A DNA stretch of 64,000 bases from contig NC_090953.1 in the NCBI RefSeq assembly GCF_040807025.1, forward strand, positions 24,784,997 through 24,848,996, in the 5' to 3' direction. The translations under genes and the position numbers were made by a program. The DNA comes from Struthio camelus (lineage: Eukaryota; Chordata; Aves; Struthioniformes; Struthionidae). Below the pieces are notes generated by a model that did no database searches, was not told where the DNA came from, and saw nothing but the letters and a program-made list of their open reading frames with translations. This document shows positions 1-12,069 of the stretch, one piece after another; position 1 is the stretch's first letter; every line of letters starts with the position of its first letter.

Positions 1-150
1 GTTTCCCGGCGGCAGGACCAGCCGGCTCCCAGGCCGACCTCCGTCAGCGGTTCGAGGCCCGCGGGCTACGGCGCTGCCATCCTGCCTCCGCTCGGCGAGG
101 GAGGAGACGATTCTGCACAGAATGCCGTTCCTAAACCGCAGGGAGGTAGA
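1..150. promoter_or_regulatory. CpG-rich block at the left edge (possible promoter)
   Basis: About fifteen CpG dinucleotides fall in the first 150 bases, against the AT-rich, CpG-poor sequence that follows. This is what a vertebrate CpG-island promoter looks like, but only its right edge is visible. On the plus strand an ATG at 122 opens a 41-codon frame I do not recognise, with a GT donor-like site at 146. On the minus strand the only nearby ATG is followed by a stop after four codons. It could be an internal BBS4 promoter, the start of a nested or antisense transcript, or GC-rich intronic DNA. Confidence 0.45.
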
Positions 151-1499
151 AGAGGCCATTGCAGAAGACTTCTCCATAAACTGGCATCTAAACAGCACAG
201 TAGCTCTGAGATGTCAACTGATGGCTACCCGCTGTCTCCTACAGTAAAATAGGGAGGGAAGATACTTCCCGCACAAAAGCGGCAGCACTGCCTGCAGACA
301 TTCCCAAAATAACCTCCGTAACCAGCTTCTCATTAGCTCCATGCGATCAGTGGTTTCAAGATTTCCAGTCTAATCCTTGCTTTGGTCTAAATTCTGCTTA
401 GGCTTAGTCTTTTCCTGCCTATGGTGTGAGATATTTGCAATGAAAATTAAAACTAAAACCATTATAAGACTTTCATGAGAAAAACTGTCCTATTTAAATC
501 CAAACAAAATTATGACAGGGACAGCTCGGAAACTTCCCACTCAATAGGAAATAATACCTAAAAGGGGTCCTCATTTCATCCACCGTAAAATAAAGATATT
601 TTGTAGTTGGTCTTGCAAATGGTCCAACACTTTCTACTATGAGACCCTGTTTTTGAATGCGCAGAGTTTTTCCACACTTATGGCCTCAGGATGAAGCTTT
701 CCACGTCAGATGCCTGCCCCAGAAGGAGCGTCCACCTGTGCAGCCTTCTCGCTTCCCTCTGGCACGTATGCCTTCGGCTACAGACTTTAATTACATGAGC
801 ACATCCTCAGTTACAGGAAGATACACTAGCACTTTCACCAGGTCCCCTGCCTCATCCTACAAATGATGAATACAAACACGAATCAAGGTTGGGCAGTGAC
901 TAAAACTGTTCTGAATTATGAATGTAAAGCGACTAAACCGCAGGACTCTTGTGGCATCTGCTACACAGCTTAAAACATCTGCAGCAAAGAGAGCAGAACC
1001 TGGAAGAAATTAATGAACGACCTCTTTGGGAAGAGGGTGTAATGCTGCTCAGGAGAAAAGAAATCTCACTCCAGTTCCTGTCACAAAGCTCCTACCCAAT
1101 GCTGGAAAATCACCTAACCAAGCTTTGCAAAGGTGCCCACTACACGCCTATCCCTCGTTTTCTGCCTGCACAGCTTGAAAGAGGTGGGACCTGGTATCTC
1201 ACCACACTCGCTCGAGCAAGCGAGGTTAACTGAAGCTACGCTCTGGACGTGGAAGTGTGAGAATATACACTGTTAACTACTCTGAAAAAAATCGAGCCCT
1301 CAGGAATCGCAAGTCAGCACCCAAAATTCTTCACTTTCACTTCTCACAACTCTTCTAGCTAAACAAGCGTACTAGCCGTTATTCTCTTAGGAGCCTTTAA
1401 TACATAGAAACACACAGTGTTTAAGTACTACACAGAAGAATGCTGCAGCATCAGAGAGCTTATCTATGGGATCTGATAGCGGACGATAACATGACAGGT

Positions 1500-1544
1500 G
1501 GCGATATACTGAATTATGGCGATATACTGAATTATGGCGATATC
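1500..1544. repeat. 18-bp tandem repeat, about 2.5 copies
   Basis: Two identical 18-bp units (ggcgatatactgaattat) occupy 1500-1517 and 1518-1535, and a partial third starts at 1536. With no mismatch between the full copies, it is either a recent duplication or a length-variable minisatellite. It lies in BBS4 intron 2. Confidence 0.9.
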
Positions 1545-3508
1545 ACCTTATTATAAAAGCCCTCCCTGAGCCATGAGCCTTCTTTCAGCAAGTTCCTTCA
1601 TTCCTGTGCCACGCACGATATTAGAGAGCTGGGCTAAAGCCAATATGCAATTACGTCTCTGAAGACTCACGGGCTTGCGTTAAAGTCACACTGACAACGT
1701 TAATTCTGACGTTCTTGAGTGGGATGCATCTGCCCTAACTTGGGCATTCAAAAATTAAGACATCTGCTTTACTTGCCTTGGACTCTTTTTATAGTAAAGG
1801 GGAGGAATACGCATCCGCAGGGAATCATACATCTCGTCCAAAGGCAGAGGAGAGGTCAGAGGAATGGCACCCAGGTAGCGCTTTCTGTTTGTCAAAGGAG
1901 GAGCACCGGTGATCTGCTCAGACTTTGAGTTCTAAGTCAGAGATATCTAAATTTAGGAAAATGAATCCCACCTTTCCCAAATTTGTTACTTGCTACTTTT
2001 ATATAATTAAAAACAACAACACCACCACCACACCCACCCAATAGGAGATGCCATCCTATCGGTGAGCAGTACACCAACAGACAGGCATGAAAAAGTTGAG
2101 TGCTTTAAAACACCAAAGAAACTAGCCTAGCATCAAGGGTCTGTAAGGAACTGCAAAAATAAATTCACCAACTGAAATGCGGTGTTAAACCAATGTGCTA
2201 CAACTGTACAGTTGGCCCTTCTAAAGCTGCGTTGCAGTACTTCACCCTCCTCCTCATCCTAATCCAGTGCCATATATTCCTTGACAGCAAACGATCAAAA
2301 AATACTCTGGTTATACATACTTGCTACAAGAGGTGGCATTTGTATAGCACTTTTCAGTCACTGTCTCATTAAGTTTGCAACAGGCTTAAAAAGCAGATCC
2401 GGAACCTCATCTTCACAGAGAAGAAACTGAGATAGGCTGACAACTGCCAAAAATGTTAAAGTCAGATCTAAAACAATGAACCCTCTTAGGCAAAAGTCAG
2501 TGCTAAAGTCTTACAGGGATGCCATTCGTGACAAATACACCTACTGTGCTGTATCGGAAAAACAGTCCGTGATCACGTAACCACAGATATTAATGTGCAC
2601 ACACAAGAGGGCAGAGCTGTACCAGCACATTCACGCTCCAGCGTTCCCAGACTTGCAGGTTCTGTCTGGCGCAGAGATTACTGGGTTGCTGTTCTGGGGA
2701 GGAGAGGAGGAAGTGAACGAGGACATACAAATCTAACAGAAAAACTACTTTAGACAGAAACAGGTGGCAAGTACGTTATAACTATAATATCATTACCCAA
2801 AAATGGTAATTTCATTTTTTTAAATCTAACTTTTCAAAACTAAACTCTCTATCACATTCTGATCAAATTACACGCAACCGTACTACCCACTTTCCGCACA
2901 GAGATGAAAACATGAAATTCTCATATGAAACAATGAGGTACTTACCAACTAATCTACATTATTTAGAAATCATTTTCTTCTAATAAGACTGTAGGTTCAA
3001 ACCAGCTAAAAAATCTGGCTGGAACACGACCACATGGAAACAGAGTGGCACGTACAGATACGGGGAACCGGCTTTGCTCCCCGCAACCAACATTTCCACA
3101 AAGACCTTTTCTATTTAACATACTTAAAAAGTATTGATTAATTTAATTCAAGGGGGTTGGCTTTTATCTGGATTTCTCAGCCAGTTTCCCCTTTTACAAG
3201 TTCAAAGGCAGCTTTGAAGCTGGCTCAAAGAATGGATTTATACTGCTGAAAAAAAAAAAAAAACCCAGCAGGAATTCAGAAAGGACCAGCTCCGCGCTGC
3301 ACAGAATCCACTCATCGGGGTACCAAAAAGTTCACGTTCTCCGGAGCGCTCGAGTCATTAGGACGCTTCAAGGAGCAGGAGGGATTCCCATCGGTTCCTC
3401 TGCCAGAGCGGGAGCCACCCGGCGAGGAAGTGAGATGCGTTTGCAGAGCAGATCCTAAGACGCAGGCGCTTGTTTATCTCTGCACGATCTGAAAGTTGTT
3501 CGTCAGCT

Positions 3509-3552
3509 CACGGTCATATTTTAAGATTACCACGGTCACATTTTAAGATTAC
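3509..3552. repeat. 22-bp tandem duplication
   Basis: Two adjacent 22-bp units (3509-3530 and 3531-3552) differ by one base. Each contains ttttaagattac. This looks like a local replication-slippage duplication in BBS4 intron 2; no function is evident. Confidence 0.85.
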
Positions 3553-6500
3553 TTCTCTTCATGAGCGCTCCCTAATTAGAGTCAGTGCCAGATAAAGGGA
3601 GCTTTGCCACCCATCGGATTTGCAAGCGTAATTATTTTTTATTTGAACTCATTGACTATATCCTTGTCTTCAAAGACGAGTACCTACGTAAAAAAGGTGG
3701 CACTATCAGTATCCGCGCTAAATATTGACATGGGATTTAGCTGAAGAAGAAGAATACACGCCATTTGTGAACGTTCCAGAATGCAATTAAACAAATTACA
3801 CCACCCTGATGAGATGTAGTTGTCATCGATCCAAAACTTAAGTTTCCGTGCGGTGAAAGAGTGGCAGCTCCGAGCCACACGGAGGAACATCCTAATTACC
3901 AAAGAGCTGAAACGGCAGCTTTAAAACACATTCTTACACGACACGCTTCCCTATTTCTATTATCTAACGTATCTGCAATAACCAAATCTAATTGAACTTT
4001 GCTATTATTTGCGGCGGGACACCGCGTACTTGCACGTTGATCACTGATCAACCAATCTCATCAGTCGTTTTAATCGCAGGTCAGTAACTTACTTGGTCTC
4101 AGTAATGGAGAATGTAATAAAAACAGAGCAAAACTTCGTTTCCCCATTTCAAATAACCCACTCCGGCCTCACAAGACATTTGGGCTAGTTATGCTGGTAA
4201 TCACACGAGACAGACGTGATCTTAGCCAAAACCACCCTCAAAAACAGATCTGACCGGAGATAGACCGAAATCTCTCCTTACGTGCTCACACATCCTGTCT
4301 GCATCTTTCCATACCACTGCAGCAGCACTGGAACAGGCCGAGTAGTGCTCTGAAATATATACGTTCATATAAGACTGTTCTTTTAATGTCTCCAAACGTT
4401 TTCTTAACGTTAATGCAAGTCAGCAGCATCCAAATACTGTCACTGAATATTAGACTAATCTTGTGGTTGATAAGCTGAAAAAAACCAAAGCTGAAGCAGT
4501 TTGCCAAAGGTCACGCTTAATCCAAGGCAGAATTCCTTGCTTTAAACACTAGACAAACATGCCTACAATGTATCCAAAAAATATCCCAATGCCCAGAACT
4601 GGGGAGAACACTTAATCCCGGCTAATCCTTTCACAATTCACCAGGGAAGATTTTTGCTTGGAAAATTATCTACCTGATCCTTCTTTGGGCAAACATAGAA
4701 GATAGCTGGTACCTATTCAGAATTCTGCTTCTTCACAGTCTAACGGATTTCTAGCCTAAATTTCCCCAATAACTCAATCTTACTCGACTGTAATCTACTC
4801 TCTAGTATTTATTGTGTTAGAGATTTTTTGGGATTCTATCTTATTATTATTAAAAAGCCATCATTGTAGCTCAGCAAAAACCGGGCTCTACTATTTGTGT
4901 AAAAAGCAAAACGCATTTAAAATTGTTCCATTAACCTATGAACTATTATTAGACTAACAGGAGAGCCCAGAACTTCCTTTTCCGGCCAGTATCTTTCATG
5001 ATAAAAGGAAACAAATTCAAGTTACGTTCCATAAAAATCAACAAGATAAGCTGGTAAAGGAGACTTCTCTACTACAGTACTATCAGGTACTATAAAATGA
5101 CTCGACTGGGCTGCGTGGCAAAAGGAAAGCAGAGAGATGGAGGGCAGTCCATTTCAATTCAAAACCAGCAAAGCATTTCGGAAAATATCTGATTAGTTTA
5201 AAATGCAGCAGGGAGATTAAAACCTCATCTCAGCAGGCTGATATTAACTCTACGCCGCTTCAAGGAACGGAGCTCCCTTTATTCTGCCACCAATTGCTTG
5301 GGGGAGGGAAAAAAAAAAAAAAAAAATCAACCCGGGGAGAGTTATGGATTTTGATGTAGCAACAAAGGGAATCGATTTTCAGAGCAGCTCTCCCCATGGG
5401 GGCAAAGGACAAAATAATGAACGGTTTTAGCCACTAACGTGTCAGTTCCTGAATAACGGTTGTCACCGAGTGCAGCTCCAAGGCACTCCGAGGGGTTTGC
5501 CTCCTACCAATCCCTCTAATTTAGGTTGTTCGATTTAGAGATTTCTAACCCGATTGCTGCATACAATGCCTTTCCCCGCCACCACCACAATCTGCTCCAG
5601 GCCATTTATATGCTTGTTGAAAGCTCATCATTTCCCCTTCGGGCTGACCTGCCTGCAAGACAGACTCTTTTAAATCCTCACCTTTCAGCCGTTCGCAAGC
5701 GAAGAGCTACAAGACTGATCAGCCCTGACAGCAGCTAATTCAAGAGCGAGTTCTGCCTCCTAACTAAAAGTTACTCTTGCTTAAGAGCCCTAAAATCAGG
5801 TTGCTAAAAATTGGTTCCAAGTGTCTGATTTTTCTTGTCTCATAGGAGAGCATCGAACGTGCATCAACGCGAGGAAAGCGATGCAACAGCAAGGGGAAGT
5901 CGCTCCGTTCGCAAGTCCCGCAGCTCAACGGTTTTCAATGCAGCATCATCCGCACCCCAGTTCGGACCGTTTGAAAACACGGCTTTCCTTCCGGTTAAAC
6001 AACGAAGCTTCACTGCTGTATTTTGCCAGGCAAATTACTTTAAGGAAATTTGAGATGACATTTTCAGAAACGCAAATGTAAAACCGTACTTCTGTCCAGT
6101 ACAAACAAAGCCAGGCTGTCACCATCCGAACTGAGGCGCTGTGATGATTCAGGTTAGGAGTTCAATGATGACTTGGCCGTACTCCATTATATTCGTATAA
6201 AACAGCATGGTTTAGTTATAATAAGACATGCTTCATTTGGACACAGATTTCATCCCTACAAAACCGTTTATAGGATAGGGGACTAATTTATTTTATTATG
6301 TAGTCTCCCCTGTTTCATAGATCCGCTGGCACTAACGTTGGTTTCAGTATCTCTCTTGCATTCGACTTGAAAATAAAATGCAAGTAAAAAAGGCAAATTG
6401 CTGACACAAGAATTTACCTTCAAGTGTTTACAACTGCTACTTTACAATAAGTTTAGCAGCACTCTTCTATACACACAGGACCGCTTTGGATTTCTCTAGC

Positions 6501-7026
6501 TCCTTATATTTTATCGTAATTCTCTTCAGCCAAACTAAACGAGGAGAACCTTCATCAAGAAATGCTAGTAAAGTCCTAGGAAAAAAGCCTCTCACAGTGA
6601 AGAGGCTGTGGGAAATGTTATTCTTTTTCCCCCGAACTCCACAAAGGCATACAGGATAGCACTTTTTCTCCTTTCCCCTCCTCTCTTCCATGTCCCCAGC
6701 ATCACATTCACGCGCACGAAGGCCACTGTTAGATCGCTTCCCATTACAAATCTTTTTCCTGCCCTCGTTTTCTAGAGATTAGCAAACAGGCAGCTCAAAA
6801 CAGCTTTTGCTCGCTGCGCTAAATGCAATATAGCCAAAACAGTAAGTGGTGAAGCACAAAGCCTTTCAGAGCATTTCACTGAAGAACACCCTGAGGTGCG
6901 CCAGGTCCCGGAGATAAGATGCCTCAATTTGCCCTGAGAGACACTGACATGATTACAAACGTTACAGGCTGGAATTTTTTTTTTTCTTTGCCAGAGTTTT
7001 GAGTTATCTGCTGAACTCAACAGTCA

Positions 7027-8441
7027 TCACAGAATCACAGAATCGTTTAGGTTGGAAGGGACCTCTGGAGATCATCTAGTCCAACCTCCCTGCTCAAGCA
7101 GGCTCCTCTAGAGCACATTGCCCAGGATCACATCCAGACGGGTTTTGAATATCTCCAGCGAAGGAGACTCCACTACCTCTCTGGGCAACCTGTTCCAGTG
7201 CTCAGTCAGCCTCACAGGAAAGAAGTCTTTTCTCACGTTTAGATGGAACTTCCTGTGGTTCAGTTTGTGCCCGTTGCCTCTTCTCCGTGGTGCCCAGCAA
7301 CAGGAGAAGAGACTGGCCTCATCCTCTTGACACTCCCCCTTCAGATACTTATACACGTTGATGAGATCCCCTCTCAATCTTCTCTTCTCCAGGCTGAACA
7401 GGCCCAGCTCTCGCAGCCTTTCTTCAGAGGAGAGGTGCTCCAGTCCCCTCATCCTCTTTGTAGCCCTCCGCTGGACTCTCTCCAGTAGTGCCATGTCTCT
7501 CTTGTACTGGGGAGCCCAGAACTGGACACAGTACTCCAGGTGAGGCCTCACCAGGCCTGAGGAGAGGGGCAGCATCCCCTCCCTCCACCTGCTGGCAACA
7601 CTCTGCCTAATGCACCCCAGCAGACCATTGGCCTTCTTGGCCACAAGGGCACACTGCTGCCTCATGCTTAACTTGTTGTCCACCAGCGCTCCCAGGTCCT
7701 TCTCGGCAGAGCTACTTTCCAGCAGGTCAACCCCCAGCCTGTCCTGCTGCATGGGGTTAGTCCTCCCCAGGTGCAGGACCTTGCACTTGCCTTTGTTGAA
7801 CTTCATGAGGTTCCTCTCCGCCCACCTCTCCAGCCTGTCCAGGTCCCTCTGAATGGCAGCACAGTCTTCTGGTGTGTCAGCCACTCCCCCCAGTTTAGTC
7901 TCATCAGCAAATTTGCTGAGGGTGCACTCTGTCCCTTCGATGACCAGGTCATCGATGAATACATTGAACAAGACTGGACCCAGGACTGACCCCTGGGGGA
8001 CACCGCTAGCTACAGGCCTCCAACTCGACTCCGCACCACTGACCACAACCCTCTGAGCTCGGCCATCCAGCCAGTTCTCAAGCCACCTCACTGTCCACTC
8101 ATCTAGCCCACACTTCCTGAGCTTCCCTAGGAGGATGTGATGGGAGACAGTGTCAAAAGCCTTGCTCAAGTCCAGGGAGACAACATCCACTGCTCTGCCC
8201 TCATCTACCCAGCCAGCCATTCCGTCATAGAAGGCTATCAGATTGGTCAAGCATGATTTCCCTTTGGGGAATCCATGCTGACTACTCCTGATCACCTTCC
8301 TGTCCTCCAGATGCTTACTGAGGACCTCCAGGATGAGCTGTTCCATCACCTTTGCAGGGATGGAGGGGAGGCTGACAGGCCTGTAGTTCCCTGGCTCCTC
8401 CTTTTTGCCCTTTTGGAAGACTGGGGTGACATTGGCTTTCT
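7027..8441 (-). mobile_element. CR1 LINE retrotransposon, 5'-truncated
   Basis: CR1 is the dominant non-LTR retrotransposon of birds. The element lies on the minus strand. Its 3' end at 7027 is marked by two copies of the 8-bp terminal unit (ttctgtga on the element strand, 7027-7042), as CR1 uses instead of a poly(A) tail. About 80 bp of 3' UTR precede the stop codon of a long reverse-transcriptase frame. Homology to CR1 ends near 8441, just 5' of an Ala-Asn-Val-Thr-Pro motif and downstream of an in-frame TGA. The endonuclease domain and the first part of the RT are therefore missing, the usual outcome of incomplete target-primed reverse transcription. The 5' boundary is good to about 10 bp. 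Confidence 0.96.
7108..8349 (-). CDS. CR1 ORF2 remnant: C-terminal reverse transcriptase, 413 codons
   Basis: This is the C-terminal part of the CR1 ORF2 protein, which copies CR1 RNA at the insertion site. No true start exists: the frame stays open upstream to about 8439, and the first codon of the listed range is GTG inside the RT. RT palm motifs are visible in order: SLDLSKAFD (residues 58-66, first catalytic Asp), [10 protein letters not shown] (116-125), and FADETKLGG at 147-155, where the family has FADD. The second catalytic Asp is thus Glu (codon GAG at 7900-7902). A C-terminal [14 protein letters not shown] block follows. The frame has no stops or frameshifts, which points to a fairly young copy. 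It is almost certainly not functional: no endonuclease, no promoter, an altered active site. Shadow frames on the opposite strand are ignored. Confidence 0.9.
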   Translation of the reverse strand: MMEQLILEVLSKHLEDRKVIRSSQHGFPKGKSCLTNLIAFYDGMAGWVDEGRAVDVVSLDLSKAFDTVSHHILLGKLRKCGLDEWTVRWLENWLDGRAQRVVVSGAESSWRPVASGVPQGSVLGPVLFNVFIDDLVIEGTECTLSKFADETKLGGVADTPEDCAAIQRDLDRLERWAERNLMKFNKGKCKVLHLGRTNPMQQDRLGVDLLESSSAEKDLGALVDNKLSMRQQCALVAKKANGLLGCIRQSVASRWREGMLPLSSGLVRPHLEYCVQFWAPQYKRDMALLERVQRRATKRMRGLEHLSSEERLRELGLFSLEKRRLRGDLINVYKYLKGECQEDEASLFSCCWAPRRRGNGHKLNHRKFHLNVRKDFFPVRLTEHWNRLPREVVESPSLEIFKTRLDVILGNVL

Positions 8442-10354
8442 TTCATACTGTTACAAAAGGGAGACCCAGGGATATGAGTAACTGGAGTTCTGTTACTAGA
8501 GTTTCCCATCGGGCATGCAGCTGCGCAAACACCAGTGCCAAATCAAGGAAGGGGAAGGAACCCGGGCTGGTGGTGAAGACAGACCTGTGCTTCTGCACAG
8601 CCTTCGCCCAGCCTCAGAGGGCATTCTTAAAAGCTGAAGGAGTGCCGGTGCCCCTTTTTTTAAGAGAATTGTCCAGCTGAGCTTCAGGGCTGTCAATGCA
8701 AAATGCCGAGTACAGGAGAAACCCCCTCCCCGGTAGCCATAAACCGGCGTCCCTTTATCAAACAGCAGGCAGTATGCGTACGAGTGGTCCCATTAAGAAA
8801 GTCGCAACTGCCACAGTTCATTTTCCCAAACAATCAATATTAAATTGTGCACGCTTAAAAGCAGCAAGGCGCTTGACTGACAGTTTAACAAGCAAGCTGA
8901 CAGAGGCATGACAGCTTCTATACAGTACACCTCCGCTGGCTTGTTTGTAAGGTTGATGGCCCCATCTTTCTTTTTCAGCTATTACGTTCCCTCATGAATT
9001 ATGCAGAGTTGATTTAATAGACCTCAACCCTCCAGGAAAGAGCACTAGCGTGATAGTCTGTCTCTTGGCAAACACCATCAGCCTGGTCCCTTCACAGCTG
9101 TTTTATTTAGAGAACTGTAAGTGTATGCTGTCCTGTGGAAACAGAGAGAAGACACAGCCTCCCAACCCACGCAGTCAGGGCAAACATAATAGATGCGACT
9201 TGCGCGACAAGATAGAATAAGGTGGTGGTTACTATGGATCCGAGTCACAGACTTTACAGAAAAGGATGGAGATGAACAATCTCACTGAGGAATGAATCAG
9301 AGCGCCCACAGAAGCCAAGCTGCTTGTTTCAACGTAACAGCCATTCCTGCCCTAAAAGGGTTGGCAGCCAACATAAAAGTAAATTTTGGTTTTATTTTCA
9401 CTTGCACATAAGCCTGAAGCAGGAGCAGCCTTTTCCCCTTCGGTTTTGGGCAACGTACAAGAGAGGCTCAGACTTGTGCAAGCTAGGCTAGGTCTACTGA
9501 AACATCAAAGAACGTCTCTAGGACAGCAACGTTCTGCTCAAGCACCAAATTCTGCTGCCAGGAATTAGGACTACGTGATGTAAGCCTGACCTCCCTAACA
9601 GAAAGGCAAAGTGACTTTTCCAAGCTCCCAGAGTTAGCACGATGCCTACGTGCTAGATCAAGAACTTCATCTTTAGGCAGAAACTGCGATGCAGTATCCA
9701 GTTGCCAAACAAGCGCCTCCCAAATGCTAGCAGTATCACCACGGCAGTCTCCATCATGAGGAATTCAGGAATATATGAGAGTTCCTCACAAAGAGTACTC
9801 TGACAGGCAAACCCCACGTTCAAGGGTGTAAGTCCAAAAAGTACAGTGCTCCTTAAGCGAGGCCCCCTGAAGTAAAGGTAAGGTACAAGGCGACTGGTTC
9901 TGACTTGCGGGGTAAGTGTACTGTGTTTCTAATAACAATGCAGAGTTCCCTGTTAATCGTAATCTGGGCTGATGGGACCCTTTATACGCTAAAGGGGGAA
10001 GGCAAATCCACAAAAAACAAACCTCACCTTAGGCAGGTACAGAAGTCCCTACAACGAACAGATCCTGACTAGGAACGCTGGTGGAGCGCAGCTCAGAACT
10101 GCAGAGCAGGGAACACGCATCGTACGCACCCTCGTGAGGCACGGGACAAGGGGGAAGGAACCGGGGGAAGGAGAGACTGCAACAGCAAACTGTTCTGCAG
10201 ACCCGTGCGCGGGTTGAGGGAGACCCTCCCGTTACAGAACATCAGGCTTGAGCCAAACATTTTGAACTCATAACTGAAGCTGTTACTGTTCCAGTTCAGA
10301 GCCAACCAACACTTCAAAGCAACAGCTGAGTTAATTATCTCTCACTTTCAGAAT

Positions 10355-10375
10355 GAAACAAACAAACAAACAAAC
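10355..10375. repeat. (AAAC)n simple repeat
   Basis: About five aaac units in BBS4 intron 2; an ordinary short microsatellite. Confidence 0.8.
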
Positions 10376-10901
10376 TACACTTAAAACCAGGTAAAACCTG
10401 AAGACAGGTTTGATCTCACTTGCACATCCCTTTTTACTTCAAAACTTAGAAAATGTGACATGAAAATCAATGAGACATGAGGATTCCACAGCTTCCCAAG
10501 ATCATTTTTATAGCAAGACATCACTCTGAAGAATCCAAGTATCTAAAGAACCTGAAACGAGCAAGCCCCTTTTAGTATTCAAGAAGGTGACTATCAAACT
10601 CATTAGCAGCCCAAAAAGTATGCACATAATAAAGCCGTCTCTTATACTATATTATCTTATAAGCAAACATGATGCAGGCCAGAGGTATAGTAAGCTCACT
10701 AGCAGTAGATCATGGCTCCACTGAGCTAGTGATGACATAGACCCTGTAAAAAAGTCCTGGTACACGGTAACTTACAGTCTAGATAGTCTCATCAATTCTC
10801 TATGGTCATTTATTTCTTATTAGACAGCTGCACACACTATAGAGCAATCTTAAAATCAACCTGCCTGAGAAACACGATCATAACCATATCTTAAAACAAA
10901 C

Positions 10902-10953
10902 CTTTCTTAGGGCGGGGTTTTGGAGGTTCTGCAGCCACTGGCAGTGAAGAAAC
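10902..10953 (-). CDS. BBS4: BBS4 coding exon 2
   Basis: The exon is 52 nt on the minus strand. A pyrimidine-rich acceptor (tttccag) ends at 10954, and a GTTTGT donor starts at 10901. Read in phase after exon 1 it encodes VSSLPVAAEPPKPRPKK plus the first base of the next codon. The corresponding part of human BBS4, as I recall it, has the same Pro-Val then Glu-x-x-Lys-Pro-Arg-x-Lys-Lys pattern, just before the first TPR. The length of 52 nt and the phase-1 end also agree with the human exon. The donor is weaker than the GTRAGT consensus. This is a low-complexity N-terminal tail, so identity rests on length, phase, residue pattern and synteny together. Confidence 0.88.
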
Positions 10954-12069
10954 CTGGAAAGACAGAAGAAGAGTGTTAAATACACCAGGCAGAGTTTCAC
11001 GAAGAAATACTCCACAAAATAAGCAGAAAGGACAACTGGCAAATCCCCAAAGAGGGCACAAACATAGCAACGTCTCTGCTAGACAAACTCTCCCTTACCA
11101 AGCGCTAATCTTTCCCAGCCATAGCGACATAGAGATTTCTGTTCACTGTGTAGATTAAATAAACCCACTCATTCTAGAGTGTATTCCTGTTTTGTAGGTT
11201 CACTGATATTCATCAGGATTCTAGAGAGCGATCGTTACACGTTAAAAACCAGAATCTCAAGCATTTAAAACGCTATTTAAAAATCATAACAAATGCTTTT
11301 GACGTTTTCCTGTATAAAACATTTATAATTACAAGAAAGTGGTTCCTGTGGAAAGAGAATGAAAAGAATGGATAGTCTCTGTACTCATCTATAGTTAAGA
11401 GATAGAAACAAGGCCTTGCAGGATCAGACTGTAACTGAGAGAAGTTTGCTTCAGGAGATTCAGTTTTACACAGCAAAATGATTTTTGGGTCATCATTAAT
11501 AGGATTTGTTTTGGGATAAGATGACCTCATTCAGTACCCAGTATTCTGCCTTTTCTGGATGAAGAAACAAAAACTACGGGAAGTCACCCATTCAAGAGAA
11601 AGAGGCAAGCACCCTTTTCCTAGCGCGCTGTGTGAAAGCAGGCGCATTCTCAGTGTACTTGGACATTTCTAACACTCACTCTCGCTGCTTTTGATAAGAA
11701 GCTAAATTGCTCTGCCTTAGTGAAGCTGTGGTCTTTTTACAGAAACCGAACGTAAATTTTAGAATACCGCGAGCAAAACAAAGGCACATCTAGGCCAAAT
11801 GTTTGCCCCCGAATACAGCCAAAAGCAAGCACCTTCCGAAGCCATCAGAGCCTGCATGCGAGTGAGTATAGCAAAGTCCCTCTCCATGGAAGGCAACAAA
11901 CCTCAGCCTACACACACTGCCCAGAGCAGGACTCACGGACAAGGAGATAACCAGTTCATGGAAAACAGATGCATTTTATGCAGCTCACAGCATCCTCCTA
12001 CTTGTTCTTAGGACACAGGCCGCCTAGTCAGCAAAAACAAGCATTCACAGAAGAGAAATGTGATTACAC

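Larger units (their letters stand above)
1..10901 (-). other. BBS4: BBS4 intron 2 (partial), mostly unremarkable
   Basis: No further BBS4 exon was found here; I looked on the minus strand for the expected 80-nt third exon, which encodes an Asn-Trp-Leu-Ile-His segment. The stretch is AT-rich and CpG-poor apart from the left edge. It holds an 18-bp tandem repeat at 1500, a 22-bp tandem duplication at 3509, a CR1 element at 7027-8441, poly(A) runs near 3250 and 5312, and an (AAAC)n run near 10355. I see nothing else I can name in 150-7026 or 8442-10901. The intron's left boundary lies outside the window. Confidence 0.7.

Noticed and set aside
7118..8680. Many frames on both strands over the CR1 element
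   Set aside because: All are shadows of the single minus-strand reverse-transcriptase frame or run past its 5' break.
1..10901. Search for BBS4 exon 3 and later exons
   Set aside because: No minus-strand match to the expected Asn-Trp-Leu-Ile-His-containing exon; the exon must lie left of the window or is too diverged to see.
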